From assembly GCF_003143935.1 (NCBI RefSeq), contig NZ_QFRX01000001.1:3306637-3370636 (forward strand): a DNA stretch of 64,000 nucleotides, written 5' to 3'. The notes beneath the pieces are model-generated. The model worked only from the letters and a program-made list of their open reading frames with translations, searched no databases and was not told where the DNA came from. A program made the translations under genes and the position numbers. Below, one piece after another: positions 26,001 to 33,947 of the stretch (positions within the stretch are counted from its first letter, which is position 1; each line of letters starts with the position of its first letter). Origin of the DNA: Streptomyces sp. Act143 (lineage in GTDB: Bacteria > Actinomycetota > Actinomycetes > Streptomycetales > Streptomycetaceae).

Positions 26001-27138
26001 GCGCGTTGCCGCCCTCGGGGCTGAGGAGTTCGGTGACGTCGTGGGCGGAGCGGGCGAAGGGGAAGGTCACCTCGCCCGCTCCGTGTCCGTTGAGCCAGAT
26101 CTCGGCCTTGTGGTTGACGCCGTCGAACTCCAGCCAGACGTGCCGCCCCCGGCCGGTGCGCAGGCCGCGCGGCAGGTCGAAGGCGCGCCGGTACCACCAG
26201 GAGTGGCGGGACAGAGCCTCGGGGATGCGCAGGTTGTTCAGGCCCGTGACCGGGTCGGGCAGCTTGCCCTGGTCGACGAGGGAGCCGAGGACGGTGCCGG
26301 GCACGGTTGCGGGCAGCCAGCGGCTGGTGTCGACGCCGGTCTTCGACAGGGCCGTACCGTCCCCGTCCACCCAGTCGTCCAGGGTGAGCGTCCAGCCCGA
26401 CTCCAGCGGCACCGTGCCGTCGGTGGCGACAGTGAGCGCGGGCGCGTCGCCGTGGTGGGTGCCCCAGTCGGTCCAGCCGGTGGCCTTCGGGCGGTGGGCG
26501 GGGGCGGTGCCGTAGACCTCGAAGCCGTTGAGGCCGAGGGGGTTGGGGCTGGAGCGACGGCGGGCCGTCAGGCGTACCCAGCGGGCCGTGACGGGGATCG
26601 GCAGCGGGATGTCCACCACACCGCCGGTGCCGGCCGTGGTGCGGTAGACGCTCGTCCAGGTGGTGTGGTCGCGGGAGGTCTCTACGACGAACTCGCGTGC
26701 GTAACTGGAGAGGATCTCCTTGCCGGTGGTGCCCTGGCGCGGGTTGCCGCTGGTGGGCGGGGTGAAGACCGGGTCGCTCGCGTCGGCTTCGAAGGTCAGC
26801 CGGGCACGGTCGACGCGGCAGTCCGCCTGGAGGTCGACCTCGATCCACTGCGGGTCGCCCGCCTCGGCCCGCCATCCGGTGCCGCGCACGCCGGACTGGG
26901 GGAGGGCGTCCACCACCAATCCGGCGGGGGTCGGCGCGTAGGCCTGTGTAGAGGCGCGGACGGGGCGGTACGCGGCGATCTCACCCGGTGCGGACGGAGT
27001 GCTGCCGGCGGTGGCGTCGGCGGCCTCGGCCGTGGGCGCGAACACCGTGCCCAGGCCGAACCCGGCCAACAGGGTGGAGCCGGCGGCGACGACGGTGCGC
27101 CGGGAGGTGTGTCGTGAGGAGCACGACTGATCGGCCAT
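23056..27138 (-). CDS. Tat-exported GH2 glycosidase (exo-beta-D-glucosaminidase-like) with nested discoidin domains
   Basis: 1,360 residues from the ATG at 27138; the open frame upstream to 28122 overlaps other genes and is not used. The N-terminus has a twin-arginine signal (SRRTVVAAGSTLLAGFGLG). A discoidin (F5/8C, CBM32-like) domain comes first. The GH2 sugar-binding and Ig-like domains follow (LPATVPGTVLGSLVDQG, HKAEIWLNGHGAGEVTF). Two more tandem F5/8C domains (both with D-x-N/P-TRWSSA) interrupt the GH2 core before the TIM barrel. Catalytic residues: acid/base Glu in AVWCGANEGNPP, probable nucleophile in GFHTEIGMPVV. The substrate is probably chitosan oligomers or another beta-glycan (inference). 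A LacI-type operator lies 79 bp upstream. Confidence 0.9.
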   Translation of the reverse strand: MADQSCSSRHTSRRTVVAAGSTLLAGFGLGTVFAPTAEAADATAGSTPSAPGEIAAYRPVRASTQAYAPTPAGLVVDALPQSGVRGTGWRAEAGDPQWIEVDLQADCRVDRARLTFEADASDPVFTPPTSGNPRQGTTGKEILSSYAREFVVETSRDHTTWTSVYRTTAGTGGVVDIPLPIPVTARWVRLTARRRSSPNPLGLNGFEVYGTAPAHRPKATGWTDWGTHHGDAPALTVATDGTVPLESGWTLTLDDWVDGDGTALSKTGVDTSRWLPATVPGTVLGSLVDQGKLPDPVTGLNNLRIPEALSRHSWWYRRAFDLPRGLRTGRGRHVWLEFDGVNHKAEIWLNGHGAGEVTFPFARSAHDVTELLSPEGGNALAVRISPMPVPGSPGDKGPAGEAWVDAGANTMNLNSPTYLASSGWDWMPAVRDRAAGIWNHVRLRSTGHIVLGDPRVDTVLPELPDLSVAELTLTVPVRNAGSAAHEATVTAEFGDVRVSRTVTVPAGEDIDVTFTPDAFAALRVRDPELWWPNGLGEPTLHELTLTARSGGSESDRRTTRFGIRQFGYAYDTPLKFTPSSDAYTQTVPLGTQKARHIRVRCLTRATDWGSSLWALSVYDSARPGTDLALHAPAEASSTDEDGHTAANVTDGDANTRWSSAFADDQWIRVDLGATQTFDRVDLVWERAYARTFVVQVSADGEQWTDAASVDNTAVPLPFNSGDASLRITDFEARTARYVRLSCGLRNTSWGNSLWSLAVIDSAEPGTDLALHRQATASSEEDGHPAAHATDGDPNTRWSSAYEDHQWLQVDLGSSRRFDRVAVVWEQAYPKTYTVQVSDDGDTWTDVTTVSNDPDPLKISVNGVRVLVRGGNWGWDELLRRMPAERMDAAVRMHRAMNFTMIRNWVGSSNREEFYAACDAHGILVWNDFPNAWSMDPPDHEAFLSVARDTVLRYRSHPSIAVWCGANEGNPPAAVDEGMRKAVQSQAPGLLYQSNSAGGVVTGGGPYGWVEPEKYFDPATYGSKDFGFHTEIGMPVVSTAASTRAMLGDDGPEWPIGGAWYHHDWSERGNQAPQNYKSAIETRLGTARDLDDFTRKAQFVNYENFRAMFEAWNAHLWDNASGLMLWMSHPAWHSTVWQTYDYDFDVNGAYFGCRTACEPLHVQADPVKWQVIAVNHTREALKRATVRAETYDLSGRRIAESRHARVDVEPAAKAAAFTAAPTADLPDLHLLRLTLEDADGRLLSRNTYWRCRTPEALRALDHVRQAKLSASFSRVSHDGDRRTTTATVRNRGSMVAAMVRLSLLDEEGTRVLPTLYDDNYLWLLPGESRTVTLSWPASALPSGRPKLRVEGYNTPPVTVRG

Positions 27139-27216
27139 GTGTGATCGTCCCATCACAGCGTGTGAGTGAGCGGTGGCGTGGGTGCTGCCGGGCACGCGGA
27201 AGCGGCCTCCGCGATC

Positions 27217-27230
27217 TGACAACGTTGCCA
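27217..27230. promoter_or_regulatory. LacI-family-type operator upstream of the GH2 gene
   Basis: TGACAACGTTGCCA is a near-perfect palindrome with a central AACGTT, the core of many LacI/GalR operators in Streptomyces. The position fits sugar-responsive control of the GH2 gene. No LacI regulator is in the window. Confidence 0.5.
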
Positions 27231-27329
27231 TAGGCTGTTGGGGCGGACACTTTCCTGTCAAGGCTCTTGACGAGAAAGAAACCCCCGGAACCACCACAGC
27301 CGTCCCCGGACAAAAGAAACATGTGAACG

Positions 27330-27794
27330 GTGATGACCCCCTTTGACGACGACTTCGCCGAACTGCTGCTCTCCAGCCATCTGCGCCTGGTGGGCGAGCC
27401 CCTGTGCCCCACCGAGTGGCAGTCCGGACCGGACGCCGCGCGGTGGCTGTACGAGAAGGCCCCGTTCGGGCTGCTGGCGCACGACACCTCCGCAGACCCG
27501 CGTTTCCTCTACGCCAACAGCACCGCGCAGGGCTGCTTCGGCTATTCCTGGGACGAGTTCGTGGGCCTGCCGTCCCGGCTGTCCGCCCGCCCGGACGGCC
27601 AAGAGGACCGGGACGCCTTCGTCCGGGCCGTGACGGTGGATCACTTCGCCACCGGCTACCGGGGACTGCGGGTCGGCAGGAACGGCCGGCCGTTCTGGAT
27701 CGAGGACGTGACCATGTGGGACCTGATGGACGCCGGCGGTGGCATCCACGGGCAGGCCGCGGTGTTCCGGTCCTGGCGTCCCGCGGACGACTGA
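27330..27794 (+). CDS. MEKHLA-domain protein
   Basis: 154 residues. The protein matches the MEKHLA (PAS-like) domain: AARWLYEKAPFGLLAHDTS, then FLYANSTAQGCFGYSWDEFV and an Arg-rich PSRLSARPDGQEDRD loop, ending with ATGYRGLRVGRNGRPFWIED. PAS-like domains of this kind bind small ligands or cofactors; the bacterial function is unknown. The start is GTG 27330 or the adjoining ATG 27333; no strong ribosome-binding site is seen. A CATGTGAACG element precedes it directly. It is divergent from the GH2 gene. Confidence 0.85.
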   Translation: MMTPFDDDFAELLLSSHLRLVGEPLCPTEWQSGPDAARWLYEKAPFGLLAHDTSADPRFLYANSTAQGCFGYSWDEFVGLPSRLSARPDGQEDRDAFVRAVTVDHFATGYRGLRVGRNGRPFWIEDVTMWDLMDAGGGIHGQAAVFRSWRPADD

Positions 27795-27820
27795 GCCGGT
27801 TCCTGGGGTCGAGACGCGAA

Positions 27821-27853
27821 GAGCCCGCCACGGTGAGATGCCGTGGCGGGCTC
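27821..27853. terminator. Strong bidirectional hairpin terminator
   Basis: Perfect 13-bp stem (27821-27833 with 27841-27853), 7-nt loop, followed by GCTTT, between two convergent genes (MEKHLA and cupin). Confidence 0.85.
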
Positions 27854-27872
27854 GCTTTGTACGGAGCGCGGC

Positions 27873-28310
27873 CTACTGGAAGTCGCACCCCGGGTTCGGG
27901 GCGTCCTCCGACAGCGGGGCGCCGTGCGGCAGGACGTACAGGACGTCGAGGACGACGTCGGTCTTGCCGAGGTTGCGGCCGATGTGCACGTGGTCCGCGC
28001 CGGACGGCTCGGTCAGGGAGTGGCCGGCCTTGTAGACGCCGTCGGCCTGGCAGTCGGAGTCGAAGTGGCTGAGCGTGCCGTGCTGGACGAAGCCGTAGAG
28101 GGTTCCGTCGTGGTAGTGCCATCCCGTGCTCTGGCCCGGCGGGATGGTGATCTGGCGGAGGATGTAGTCCGTGTTCCCGATGGTGGTCTGGGAGATGATT
28201 TTGCCGCTCACGCCCGGACCGGCCGGGGTGGCGAACGAGGTGCCCGCGCCGAGGGACAGGCCGGCGGCGGCAGCCAGGGTCACGCCCAGCCGCAGCAGGT
28301 TCTTACGCAA
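27873..28310 (-). CDS. Exported cupin-domain protein
   Basis: 145 residues with a Sec signal peptide (LLRLGVTLAAAAGLSLGAG). The cupin core is ITIPPGQSTGWHYHDGTLYG (metal ligands in G-x5-HxH) and later SGADHVHIGRNLGKT. A single-domain secreted cupin of unknown ligand. Two cysteines near the end (SDCQ and PGCDF) may form a disulphide. Its promoter region carries the 12-mer CACACGTGTTCA. Confidence 0.88.
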   Translation of the reverse strand: MRKNLLRLGVTLAAAAGLSLGAGTSFATPAGPGVSGKIISQTTIGNTDYILRQITIPPGQSTGWHYHDGTLYGFVQHGTLSHFDSDCQADGVYKAGHSLTEPSGADHVHIGRNLGKTDVVLDVLYVLPHGAPLSEDAPNPGCDFQ

Positions 28311-28661
28311 TGGGAGTCATGCCTTTCTGGTGGTTCCTCAGTGCGGCAGTCTCACACACGTGTTCAATGGCCGTCAGGCGCACACATTGCGTTTGGGTCA
28401 AGGCGGCTCGGCGGCGCGTGACATACAACTCATGTGTGGTAGTTGTTTGGAACCTGTTAGCACGGGGAATTGCTGATCGGGACGGCAAAATCGCTGGTGA
28501 GAGGGTGTGGCTGAGCCCCCTCTTAGCCACACGTGTTCACTGGGCACGGGCGCGGCAGTAGGACGACACAAACGCAGCATTTTTCTGGCACCCGCCGCTG
28601 CCTACAGTGCAAATGCGGGGGTTACATCCGGCCCCCGGTCGCCGCACCACAGAGAACCAGG
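28311..28661. other. Divergent promoter region between cupin and ECF sigma genes
   Basis: No convincing gene. The 12-mer CACACGTGTTCA occurs twice in direct orientation (28355-28366 and 28528-28539), one near each gene. ACAACT (28425-28430) and AGTTGT (28441-28446) form a small inverted repeat. These may be regulator sites shared by the two genes. Confidence 0.5.
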
Positions 28662-29195
28662 ATGGTTCAGAACACTATGGCTACGCCCCTCACGGCTATG
28701 TCCCGATCCGACCTGCTCGGCAGCATCATGAGGGAACACCGGGAAAGCCTCGTCTCGTACGCCGAGAAGATGCTCGGCGACCACGGACTCGCCGAGGACA
28801 TCGTCCAGGAGACCATCATCCGGGCCTGGCGCAACATCGACCGTCTGCTGGGCATGGACGGGTCGGTCCGTGGCTGGCTCTTCACCGTGACCCGGCACCT
28901 GGTCATCGACTGGGTGCGCAAGCCGCATGCGCGGCGGGAGGTCGTCGGCGTCACCTACAACGACCCCGTGTCGCGGACCGACGGCACCGAGGCGGTGCAC
29001 GACGCCCTGGTGACCAGGCCCCTGCTGCAGCGGCTGTCCGCCGAGCACCGGGCGGTGCTGGTGCACATATACCTGTGCGACCGCAGCATCCAGGAGACGG
29101 CCGGCATCCTCGGCGTCCCGGCCGGCACGGTCAAGAGCCGCCACCACAACGCCCTGCGCAAGCTGCGGGGAGTGGTGCGGCCGGAGGCTGCTTAG
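28662..29195 (+). CDS. ECF-type RNA polymerase sigma factor
   Basis: 177 residues from the ATG at 28662 (ATGs at 28677 and 28698 are alternatives). Region 2 reads YAEKMLGDHGLAEDIVQETI then RAWRNIDRLLG and SVRGWLFTVTRHLVIDWVRK. Region 4 reads LLQRLSAEHRAVLVHIYLCD, SIQETAGILGVPAGTVKSR, HHNALRKLR. It directs RNA polymerase to a small regulon. No anti-sigma gene follows or precedes it, so control may be transcriptional or by a distant partner. Confidence 0.9.
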   Translation: MVQNTMATPLTAMSRSDLLGSIMREHRESLVSYAEKMLGDHGLAEDIVQETIIRAWRNIDRLLGMDGSVRGWLFTVTRHLVIDWVRKPHARREVVGVTYNDPVSRTDGTEAVHDALVTRPLLQRLSAEHRAVLVHIYLCDRSIQETAGILGVPAGTVKSRHHNALRKLRGVVRPEAA

Positions 29196-29570
29196 GAGTT
29201 GACGGCCGCTCAGAGGCCGCTTACCCATGATGTGCCACCCTGGAGTGCACGGCCGCCTGCACTGTGCCGACTCCGGTGGTACGACGCTCTGAACTGCGGA
29301 TTCATCGACACGGCCGAGCTCAGCCGAGCTGGATACGCGCCGCGTGTACTTCTGCTTGATCAGATTGCCGCTCACCCCGCCCTGCGCGAGGTCGCCGACC
29401 CGCTTCAGCTGAGCGTTGCGTGTGCGAACGCGAATACCGGACCCTGGTGTCCGCCGAGCCGTGGAGGGGCTGGGGGGCGAAGTGTGGAGGAGCGCCGTCG
29501 CGGCGGAGCGTGCTCGCGGGGTCTGTGAACGATCCGCACGCAACCGCGCGGGAGTGGTGAGACAAGCCCA
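29196..29570. other. Region downstream of the sigma factor without a supported gene
   Basis: Short frames on both strands lack plausible starts or recognisable content. It may be the remnant of a gene or the untranslated end of the sigma transcript. Confidence 0.4.
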
Positions 29571-29623
29571 ATGCCTGTGTCAGAACCTCCGGTCTTTCAG
29601 GCTGGAGGGTCTGACACAGGCAT
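29571..29623. terminator. 20-bp-arm inverted repeat between convergent genes
   Basis: The arms 29571-29590 and 29604-29623 pair with one mismatch around a 13-nt loop. It is 35 bp after the SDR stop (minus strand) and 375 bp after the sigma gene. It is probably the SDR terminator, but longer than usual. Confidence 0.65.
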
Positions 29624-29658
29624 GTGTCGGGGTGTTTTCGGGTTTTTGTGCCAGGGGA

Positions 29659-30417
29659 TTACTGGGCCTTGTAGCCGCCGTCGACGCTGAGGACGGTTCC
29701 GGTGACGAAGGAGGCGGCCGGTGAGGCGAGCCAGGTGATGGCTTCGGCGACCTCGGTGGGTTGGCCCATGCGGTTGACGGGCTGGAGGGCGGCGATGCCG
29801 GCCTCGTCCCAGGTGCCGGCCTCGATGGCGGCGTTGAGGATGTCCGTCTTGATCGCGGCGGGGGCGACGGCGTTGATGCGGATGTTGTCGGTGGCGTACT
29901 CCAGGGCGGCGGACTTGGTCAGGCCGACCACGGCGTGCTTGGTGGCGGAGTAGTTGGCCGCGTAGCGGATGCCGCTCAGGCCCGCGATGGAGGCCAGGTT
30001 GACGATGGAGCCGCCGGGGTTGTCCTGGGCGAGCATCTGCTGGATCTGGTACTTCATGCTCCAGAAGACGCCGAGCACGTTCGTGGTGAGCATCCGCTGG
30101 AAGCGGCTGGTGGGCTCGTCGGCCATGCGGCCGGCGTCGAGGGAGATGCCGGCGTTGTTGACGGCGACGTCGAGGCGGCCGTAGCGCTCGACGGTGGCCG
30201 CGACCAGGGCGGCAACGGATTCTTCGGAGTCGACGTCGACGGCGATGAAGTCGGCTTCCCCGCCGTTGGCGCGGATCTCGTCGACGACGGCTTCGCCCGC
30301 GTCCTTGCGGCGGCCGGAGACGACGACGGCATGGCCGGTGCGGGCCAGCAGGAGGCTGGTCTCCTTGCCGATGCCTTGGGTGGCTCCGGTGATCAGGGCG
30401 ATGCGGGAGACGCTCAT
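29659..30417 (-). CDS. Short-chain dehydrogenase/reductase (SDR)
   Basis: 252 residues from the ATG at 30417. Classical SDR: cofactor loop ALITGATQGIGKET, NNAG in VAVNNAGISLD, catalytic Ser in VNLASIAGLSG and Tyr/Lys in YAANYSATKHAVVG, ending in FVTGTVLSVDGGYKAQ. It oxidises or reduces an alcohol/carbonyl substrate with NAD(P)(H); the substrate is unknown. It is divergent from the TetR gene, and three AGACC-N3-GGTCT operators lie between them, so it is almost certainly the main target of that repressor. Confidence 0.93.
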   Translation of the reverse strand: MSVSRIALITGATQGIGKETSLLLARTGHAVVVSGRRKDAGEAVVDEIRANGGEADFIAVDVDSEESVAALVAATVERYGRLDVAVNNAGISLDAGRMADEPTSRFQRMLTTNVLGVFWSMKYQIQQMLAQDNPGGSIVNLASIAGLSGIRYAANYSATKHAVVGLTKSAALEYATDNIRINAVAPAAIKTDILNAAIEAGTWDEAGIAALQPVNRMGQPTEVAEAITWLASPAASFVTGTVLSVDGGYKAQ

Positions 30418-30468
30418 GACGGTGGTCCTCTTTCGCAAAGTGAGCACGGCCGACGATCCGGTTCTAAT

Positions 30469-30534
30469 AGACCGCCGGTCTCTTGAGAACAACAATAAGA
30501 GACCATTGGTCTGATGTCAAAAGACCGGCAGTCT
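30469..30534. promoter_or_regulatory. Three TetR-type operators AGACC-N3-GGTCT
   Basis: The copies are AGACCGCCGGTCT (30469-30481), AGACCATTGGTCT (30500-30512) and AGACCGGCAGTCT (30522-30534, one base off). They fill the 131-bp divergent promoter between the SDR and TetR genes. Confidence 0.8.
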
Positions 30535-30548
30535 GTAACATGGTGGGT

Positions 30549-31349
30549 ATGACAACCTTCCAGCGAGCGCGCAGCGAGGAACAGCGCGAGATCCGGCGGC
30601 AGGCGATTCTCGATACCGCGGCAGCGATGCTCGACGAGATGTCCGTGAGCGCACTCAGCCTGAACGAACTGAGTCGGCGTGTGGGCCTGGCGAAGTCCAA
30701 TGTGCTGCGCTACTTCGAGTCACGGGAAGCGGTGTTGCTGGAACTGCTGGACCGTGACTGGCGGCAATGGACAGCGAGCCTTTCCGAACAGCTCGCCGCA
30801 TCGATCACCGCCGATGCCCCGCCGATCCAGCGCGGCCAGGAGTTCGCGACGGCCATGACACGCTCCCTTGCGCAACACCGGGTGCTGTGCGACCTGCTCA
30901 GCGCTCAGGCGGGCGTGCTGGAGCACAACATCTCCGCGGAGGTGGCCGCTCGATACAAACGAGCGGCCCTCGACAACGTCGCCGCCTTGGCCGCGCTCAC
31001 CCGCCGGTATCTCCCCGAACTCGGCAGCCGCGCCGATCAGCTCTGCGCCCAGGCCGTCATGGTCAGCGGCGCGGTATGGACCCACGCCCGGCCGTCCGCC
31101 GCGATGCTCACGGCCTACGCCGCCGATCCCTCGCTCGCCGCCCTACGCATGGACTTCACCATCACCCTGCAGGAGATGCTGACCACCCTCATCGCGGGCA
31201 CCCTCGCCAGGGAGCAGCACCGGCCCCACCTGCGCCTTCCTCGCGGGCACCGGTGGGAACGGCGGGATGGCTTCACGCCTCCGTCGCAGGCGGCGTCCTC
31301 ACCTTCTCTGGCACCTACGCGGTCCGAACCCACGTCGCCAGGCTCCTAG
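30549..31349 (+). CDS. TetR-family repressor
   Basis: 266 residues from the ATG at 30549. The N-terminal HTH is RRQAILDTAAAMLDEMSVSA, LSLNELSRRVGLAKSNVLRY, FESREAVLLELL. The C-terminal helical ligand domain is longer than the usual ~130 residues and ends in a Pro/Ser/Arg-rich tail (~40 residues) that may be read-through of little function. It probably represses itself and the divergent SDR gene through the three AGACC-N3-GGTCT sites. Confidence 0.9.
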   Translation: MTTFQRARSEEQREIRRQAILDTAAAMLDEMSVSALSLNELSRRVGLAKSNVLRYFESREAVLLELLDRDWRQWTASLSEQLAASITADAPPIQRGQEFATAMTRSLAQHRVLCDLLSAQAGVLEHNISAEVAARYKRAALDNVAALAALTRRYLPELGSRADQLCAQAVMVSGAVWTHARPSAAMLTAYAADPSLAALRMDFTITLQEMLTTLIAGTLAREQHRPHLRLPRGHRWERRDGFTPPSQAASSPSLAPTRSEPTSPGS

Positions 31350-31385
31350 CCCGGCGTCGGCCTTTCGGCCTCTTCGGACGCCCTC

Positions 31386-33509
31386 TCAGGAATTGGCGGG
31401 CTGGAAGCACATCTCCAGGGCCGAGGTCAGGCGGCGGTGGAGGGTCTCGTCCTGGGGGTGGTCTTCGATGGAGCGGACGAGTTCCGGCAGCAGGTACTGC
31501 TCGGCGACGATCCACTCGGCGGCGTCCGCGCGCCCGCGGAACCGCTGGGGACGGACGCCGGGGCGCGGGGGCGGCAGGAGCACGGTGCCGCGATGGGGCG
31601 CCAGGTGTGCCGTGGCGGCGTCGGCGCTGTAGAGGTAGTGCTCGAACATCCTGGCCAGGGCCTCGGAGCGGACGGTGGGGGAGTCGAGGACCGCGCTGAG
31701 TTCTCTGGCGTAGGTGCGCAGCAGTTCGTGGCAGGTGTACCGGCCCGCGGTCAGTTCGACGAGCAGGTGATGGTCCATCAGCTCGGCCATGTCCTGCCGG
31801 GTCCTGCGCGGATCGGTGCCGGCGATACTGGCCGCGGCCGGCATCCCGATGTCGCGCGAGGGGTGCAGGCTCAGCAGCCGGAACAGCCGTGCGGCGCTGC
31901 TGCTCAGCGCTTCGTAGGAGCGGTGGAAGGAATTGCGGGCGTCGGTGCGGTCGTCGTGGCAGCACAGCGCGTCGAGACAGTCGTCGGCGTCCTGGAGCCT
32001 GGCCGCGAGCGAGGCCAGCGGAAACCGCGGCTGCACCAGGGCCCGGGCCGCGGTGACGGCCAGCGCCAGGGGCAGTCCGCCGCACAGTTCCACGATTTCT
32101 TCCGCGGCGGTGTGCTCGGCCCGGATGCGGTCGGTGCCCAGCCGTCGGTCGAGCAGTTCCAGGCCCTCCGCGCGGGTCATGGGCTCCAGCGTGATGATGC
32201 GGGCGTCGTCCGTCACCGCCAGGCCCTCCAGCCGCCGTCGGCTGGTGACGACGGCGACGCATCCGGGTGCGGCGGGGAGCAGCGGACGTACTTGCTCACA
32301 GTTCTCCGCGTCGTCCAGGACCAACAGCAGTCGGCGTCCGCTGAGGGCGCTGCGGTAGAGGCTGGTGAGCGCGGCGGTGCTGGTGCGGGCGGGGTCGTGC
32401 TCGACGGCCAGCGTGCGCAGCACCTCGCTGATGGCCTCGGCCGGATCGAGCGGGGGCCGTGAAGGGTGGTGGCCCTGGAGGTCGATGTGGATCTGCCCGT
32501 CGGGGAAGTGGTCGGCGACCAGGTGGGCCCAGTGCACGGCCAGCGTGGTCTTGCCGACTCCCGCCATGCCGCAGATGGCCGCGGTCATGGTGGGCGGGCG
32601 GCTCTCGCCTTCGATGGGCAGCAGTTCCAGGCACTGGCTCAGGGGCTGGCGGCGGCCGGCGAAGGAGGCGCAGTCTGCCGGGAGTTGGGACGGGCGGCCG
32701 GTCGCCGCAGGCGGGGGCGGCGGGGCGTCCGGTGTCCGGGAGGCCTGGCGCTGGAGCAAGTGCTGCTGGGCGGCGCGCAGTTCGGGGCCGGGTTCGACGC
32801 CGAGTTCCTCGGCGAGTGCCCCGCGGATGGTCTCGAACTGCCGGAGGGCTTCGGCCTGTCGGCCGGTGGCGGCCAGGGCGGCGATCGCGCGGGCGTGGAG
32901 GGCCTCGTCGAAGGGGTGGTTCTCCAGGGCGTTGCGCAGCACGGTCAGGACTTCTTCGGTGAGCGCGGGCGCCGCGGTCAGAACGGCGTCGGCGGCTTCC
33001 TTCACCGTGGCGACGAATTCGTGTCCCACGGAGGTGAAGACCGGGTGCCGGGCCACGGAAGTGCCGGCCGCGACAACGGGGCCGCGCCACAGCCGGAGGG
33101 CTTCGACGAAGTCCTGGGCGGCTTCGGCGGGTGCTCCGTCGCGGAGCGCGAGCTGGGCCTGGGCGCGCAGGTCGCGAAAGCGCAGCAGGTCCGAGCTGGA
33201 GGTGTCGACCAGGAGCCGGTAGCCGTCGGCGGCGCGGACGAGGTGTTCGGCGTTGCTGCGGCTGAGCAGTTCGGGTTCGAGCGTTCTGCGCAGGGCGCCG
33301 ATGTGCCGGTGCACCACGTTGACGGCGCTGGGCGGTGGTTCCTCGTCCCACAGGATGTCGACCGCTTCGCCCAGGGTGAGCGGTCCCGGGGCGCGGAGCA
33401 GCAGCAGGGCGAGCAGCGCCAGGCGCTTCGGGGGGCCCACGTCGATCTCGGTGTCCCCGCGCGTCGCCCGTACGGTGCCGAGAAGTGAGTAGCGCACTGT
33501 CGCGTCCAT
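31386..33509 (-). CDS. SARP/AfsR-type regulator with NB-ARC ATPase domain
   Basis: 707 residues from the ATG at 33509 (an upstream extension to 33749 is low-complexity and unlikely). Residues 1-100 are the OmpR-like winged helix of SARPs (YSLLGTVRATRGDTEIDVG, RLALLALLLLRAPGPLTLGE). The bacterial transcriptional activation (TPR-like) domain follows to ~260. An NB-ARC ATPase comes next: Walker A GMAGVGKTTLAVHW, Walker B RRLLLVLDDAENC, GLPLALA motif and a winged-helix-like tail. Such proteins activate antibiotic or developmental genes after ATP-dependent switching. No biosynthetic cluster is adjacent, so its targets are open. A GTCACC-N9-GGTGAC site is 294 bp upstream. Confidence 0.93.
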   Translation of the reverse strand: MDATVRYSLLGTVRATRGDTEIDVGPPKRLALLALLLLRAPGPLTLGEAVDILWDEEPPPSAVNVVHRHIGALRRTLEPELLSRSNAEHLVRAADGYRLLVDTSSSDLLRFRDLRAQAQLALRDGAPAEAAQDFVEALRLWRGPVVAAGTSVARHPVFTSVGHEFVATVKEAADAVLTAAPALTEEVLTVLRNALENHPFDEALHARAIAALAATGRQAEALRQFETIRGALAEELGVEPGPELRAAQQHLLQRQASRTPDAPPPPPAATGRPSQLPADCASFAGRRQPLSQCLELLPIEGESRPPTMTAAICGMAGVGKTTLAVHWAHLVADHFPDGQIHIDLQGHHPSRPPLDPAEAISEVLRTLAVEHDPARTSTAALTSLYRSALSGRRLLLVLDDAENCEQVRPLLPAAPGCVAVVTSRRRLEGLAVTDDARIITLEPMTRAEGLELLDRRLGTDRIRAEHTAAEEIVELCGGLPLALAVTAARALVQPRFPLASLAARLQDADDCLDALCCHDDRTDARNSFHRSYEALSSSAARLFRLLSLHPSRDIGMPAAASIAGTDPRRTRQDMAELMDHHLLVELTAGRYTCHELLRTYARELSAVLDSPTVRSEALARMFEHYLYSADAATAHLAPHRGTVLLPPPRPGVRPQRFRGRADAAEWIVAEQYLLPELVRSIEDHPQDETLHRRLTSALEMCFQPANS

Positions 33510-33802
33510 CTCGCGGCTGGCCTCGCTGTTTCTCCAGTGGTGCTGCTGGTCGCCCATCCGGTCCGTCGTCACCGCGTCGGTGGGGGACCCACGCCGTCTC
33601 CGCGTGCGGGGCGTGTGGCCAAGACCGCGAAGTGTAGCCATGTTCCGTGACATGTGTGCGCGGTGCGAGGTGTCCCGGTGGGGTGCGGTGTCGAGTCTGA
33701 CGGGGAGGTGACAGTCGGTGGATCGGTCACGTGACTTAGCACTCCTCAAGCGAGTAACCGCTTCAATGAGTGACGACGCTATTCCATGTTCTCGTGTCGT
33801 GC
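33510..33802. other. Upstream region of the SARP gene
   Basis: No gene supported; the SARP frame is open on this strand to 33749. The palindrome GTCACGTGAC lies at 33726-33735, and TTAGCACTC at 33735-33743 equals one arm of the CIRCE element without its partner. Confidence 0.4.
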
Positions 33803-33823
33803 GTCACCAGTCAAGGTGGTGAC
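33803..33823. promoter_or_regulatory. 21-bp operator GTCACC-N9-GGTGAC, copy c
   Basis: Perfect GTCACC-N9-GGTGAC, extended to CGTCACC...GGTGACG. On the minus strand its spacer reads TTGAC, a possible -35 element pointing at the SARP gene. It is 125 bp before the divergent unknown gene. Confidence 0.65.
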
Positions 33824-33947
33824 GTATGTCTGCGAAGGTCGGCGCGGGCCCGGCGGGTGCTCCTGTGAACCTTGCGGTCACTCGCTCCGTTCAACCTCAT
33901 GACCGGCCCTGCCGCCCGGGCGAGTCGTACCGGTGAGAGGAGGCGCC

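Noticed and set aside
27139..28122. Upstream extension of the GH2 frame to 1,688 residues
   Set aside because: It would run over the MEKHLA gene and cupin region; the ATG at 27138 directly precedes a Tat signal.
33735..33743. TTAGCACTC, one arm of a CIRCE (HrcA) element
   Set aside because: The partner arm GAGTGCTAA is absent, so it is probably chance.
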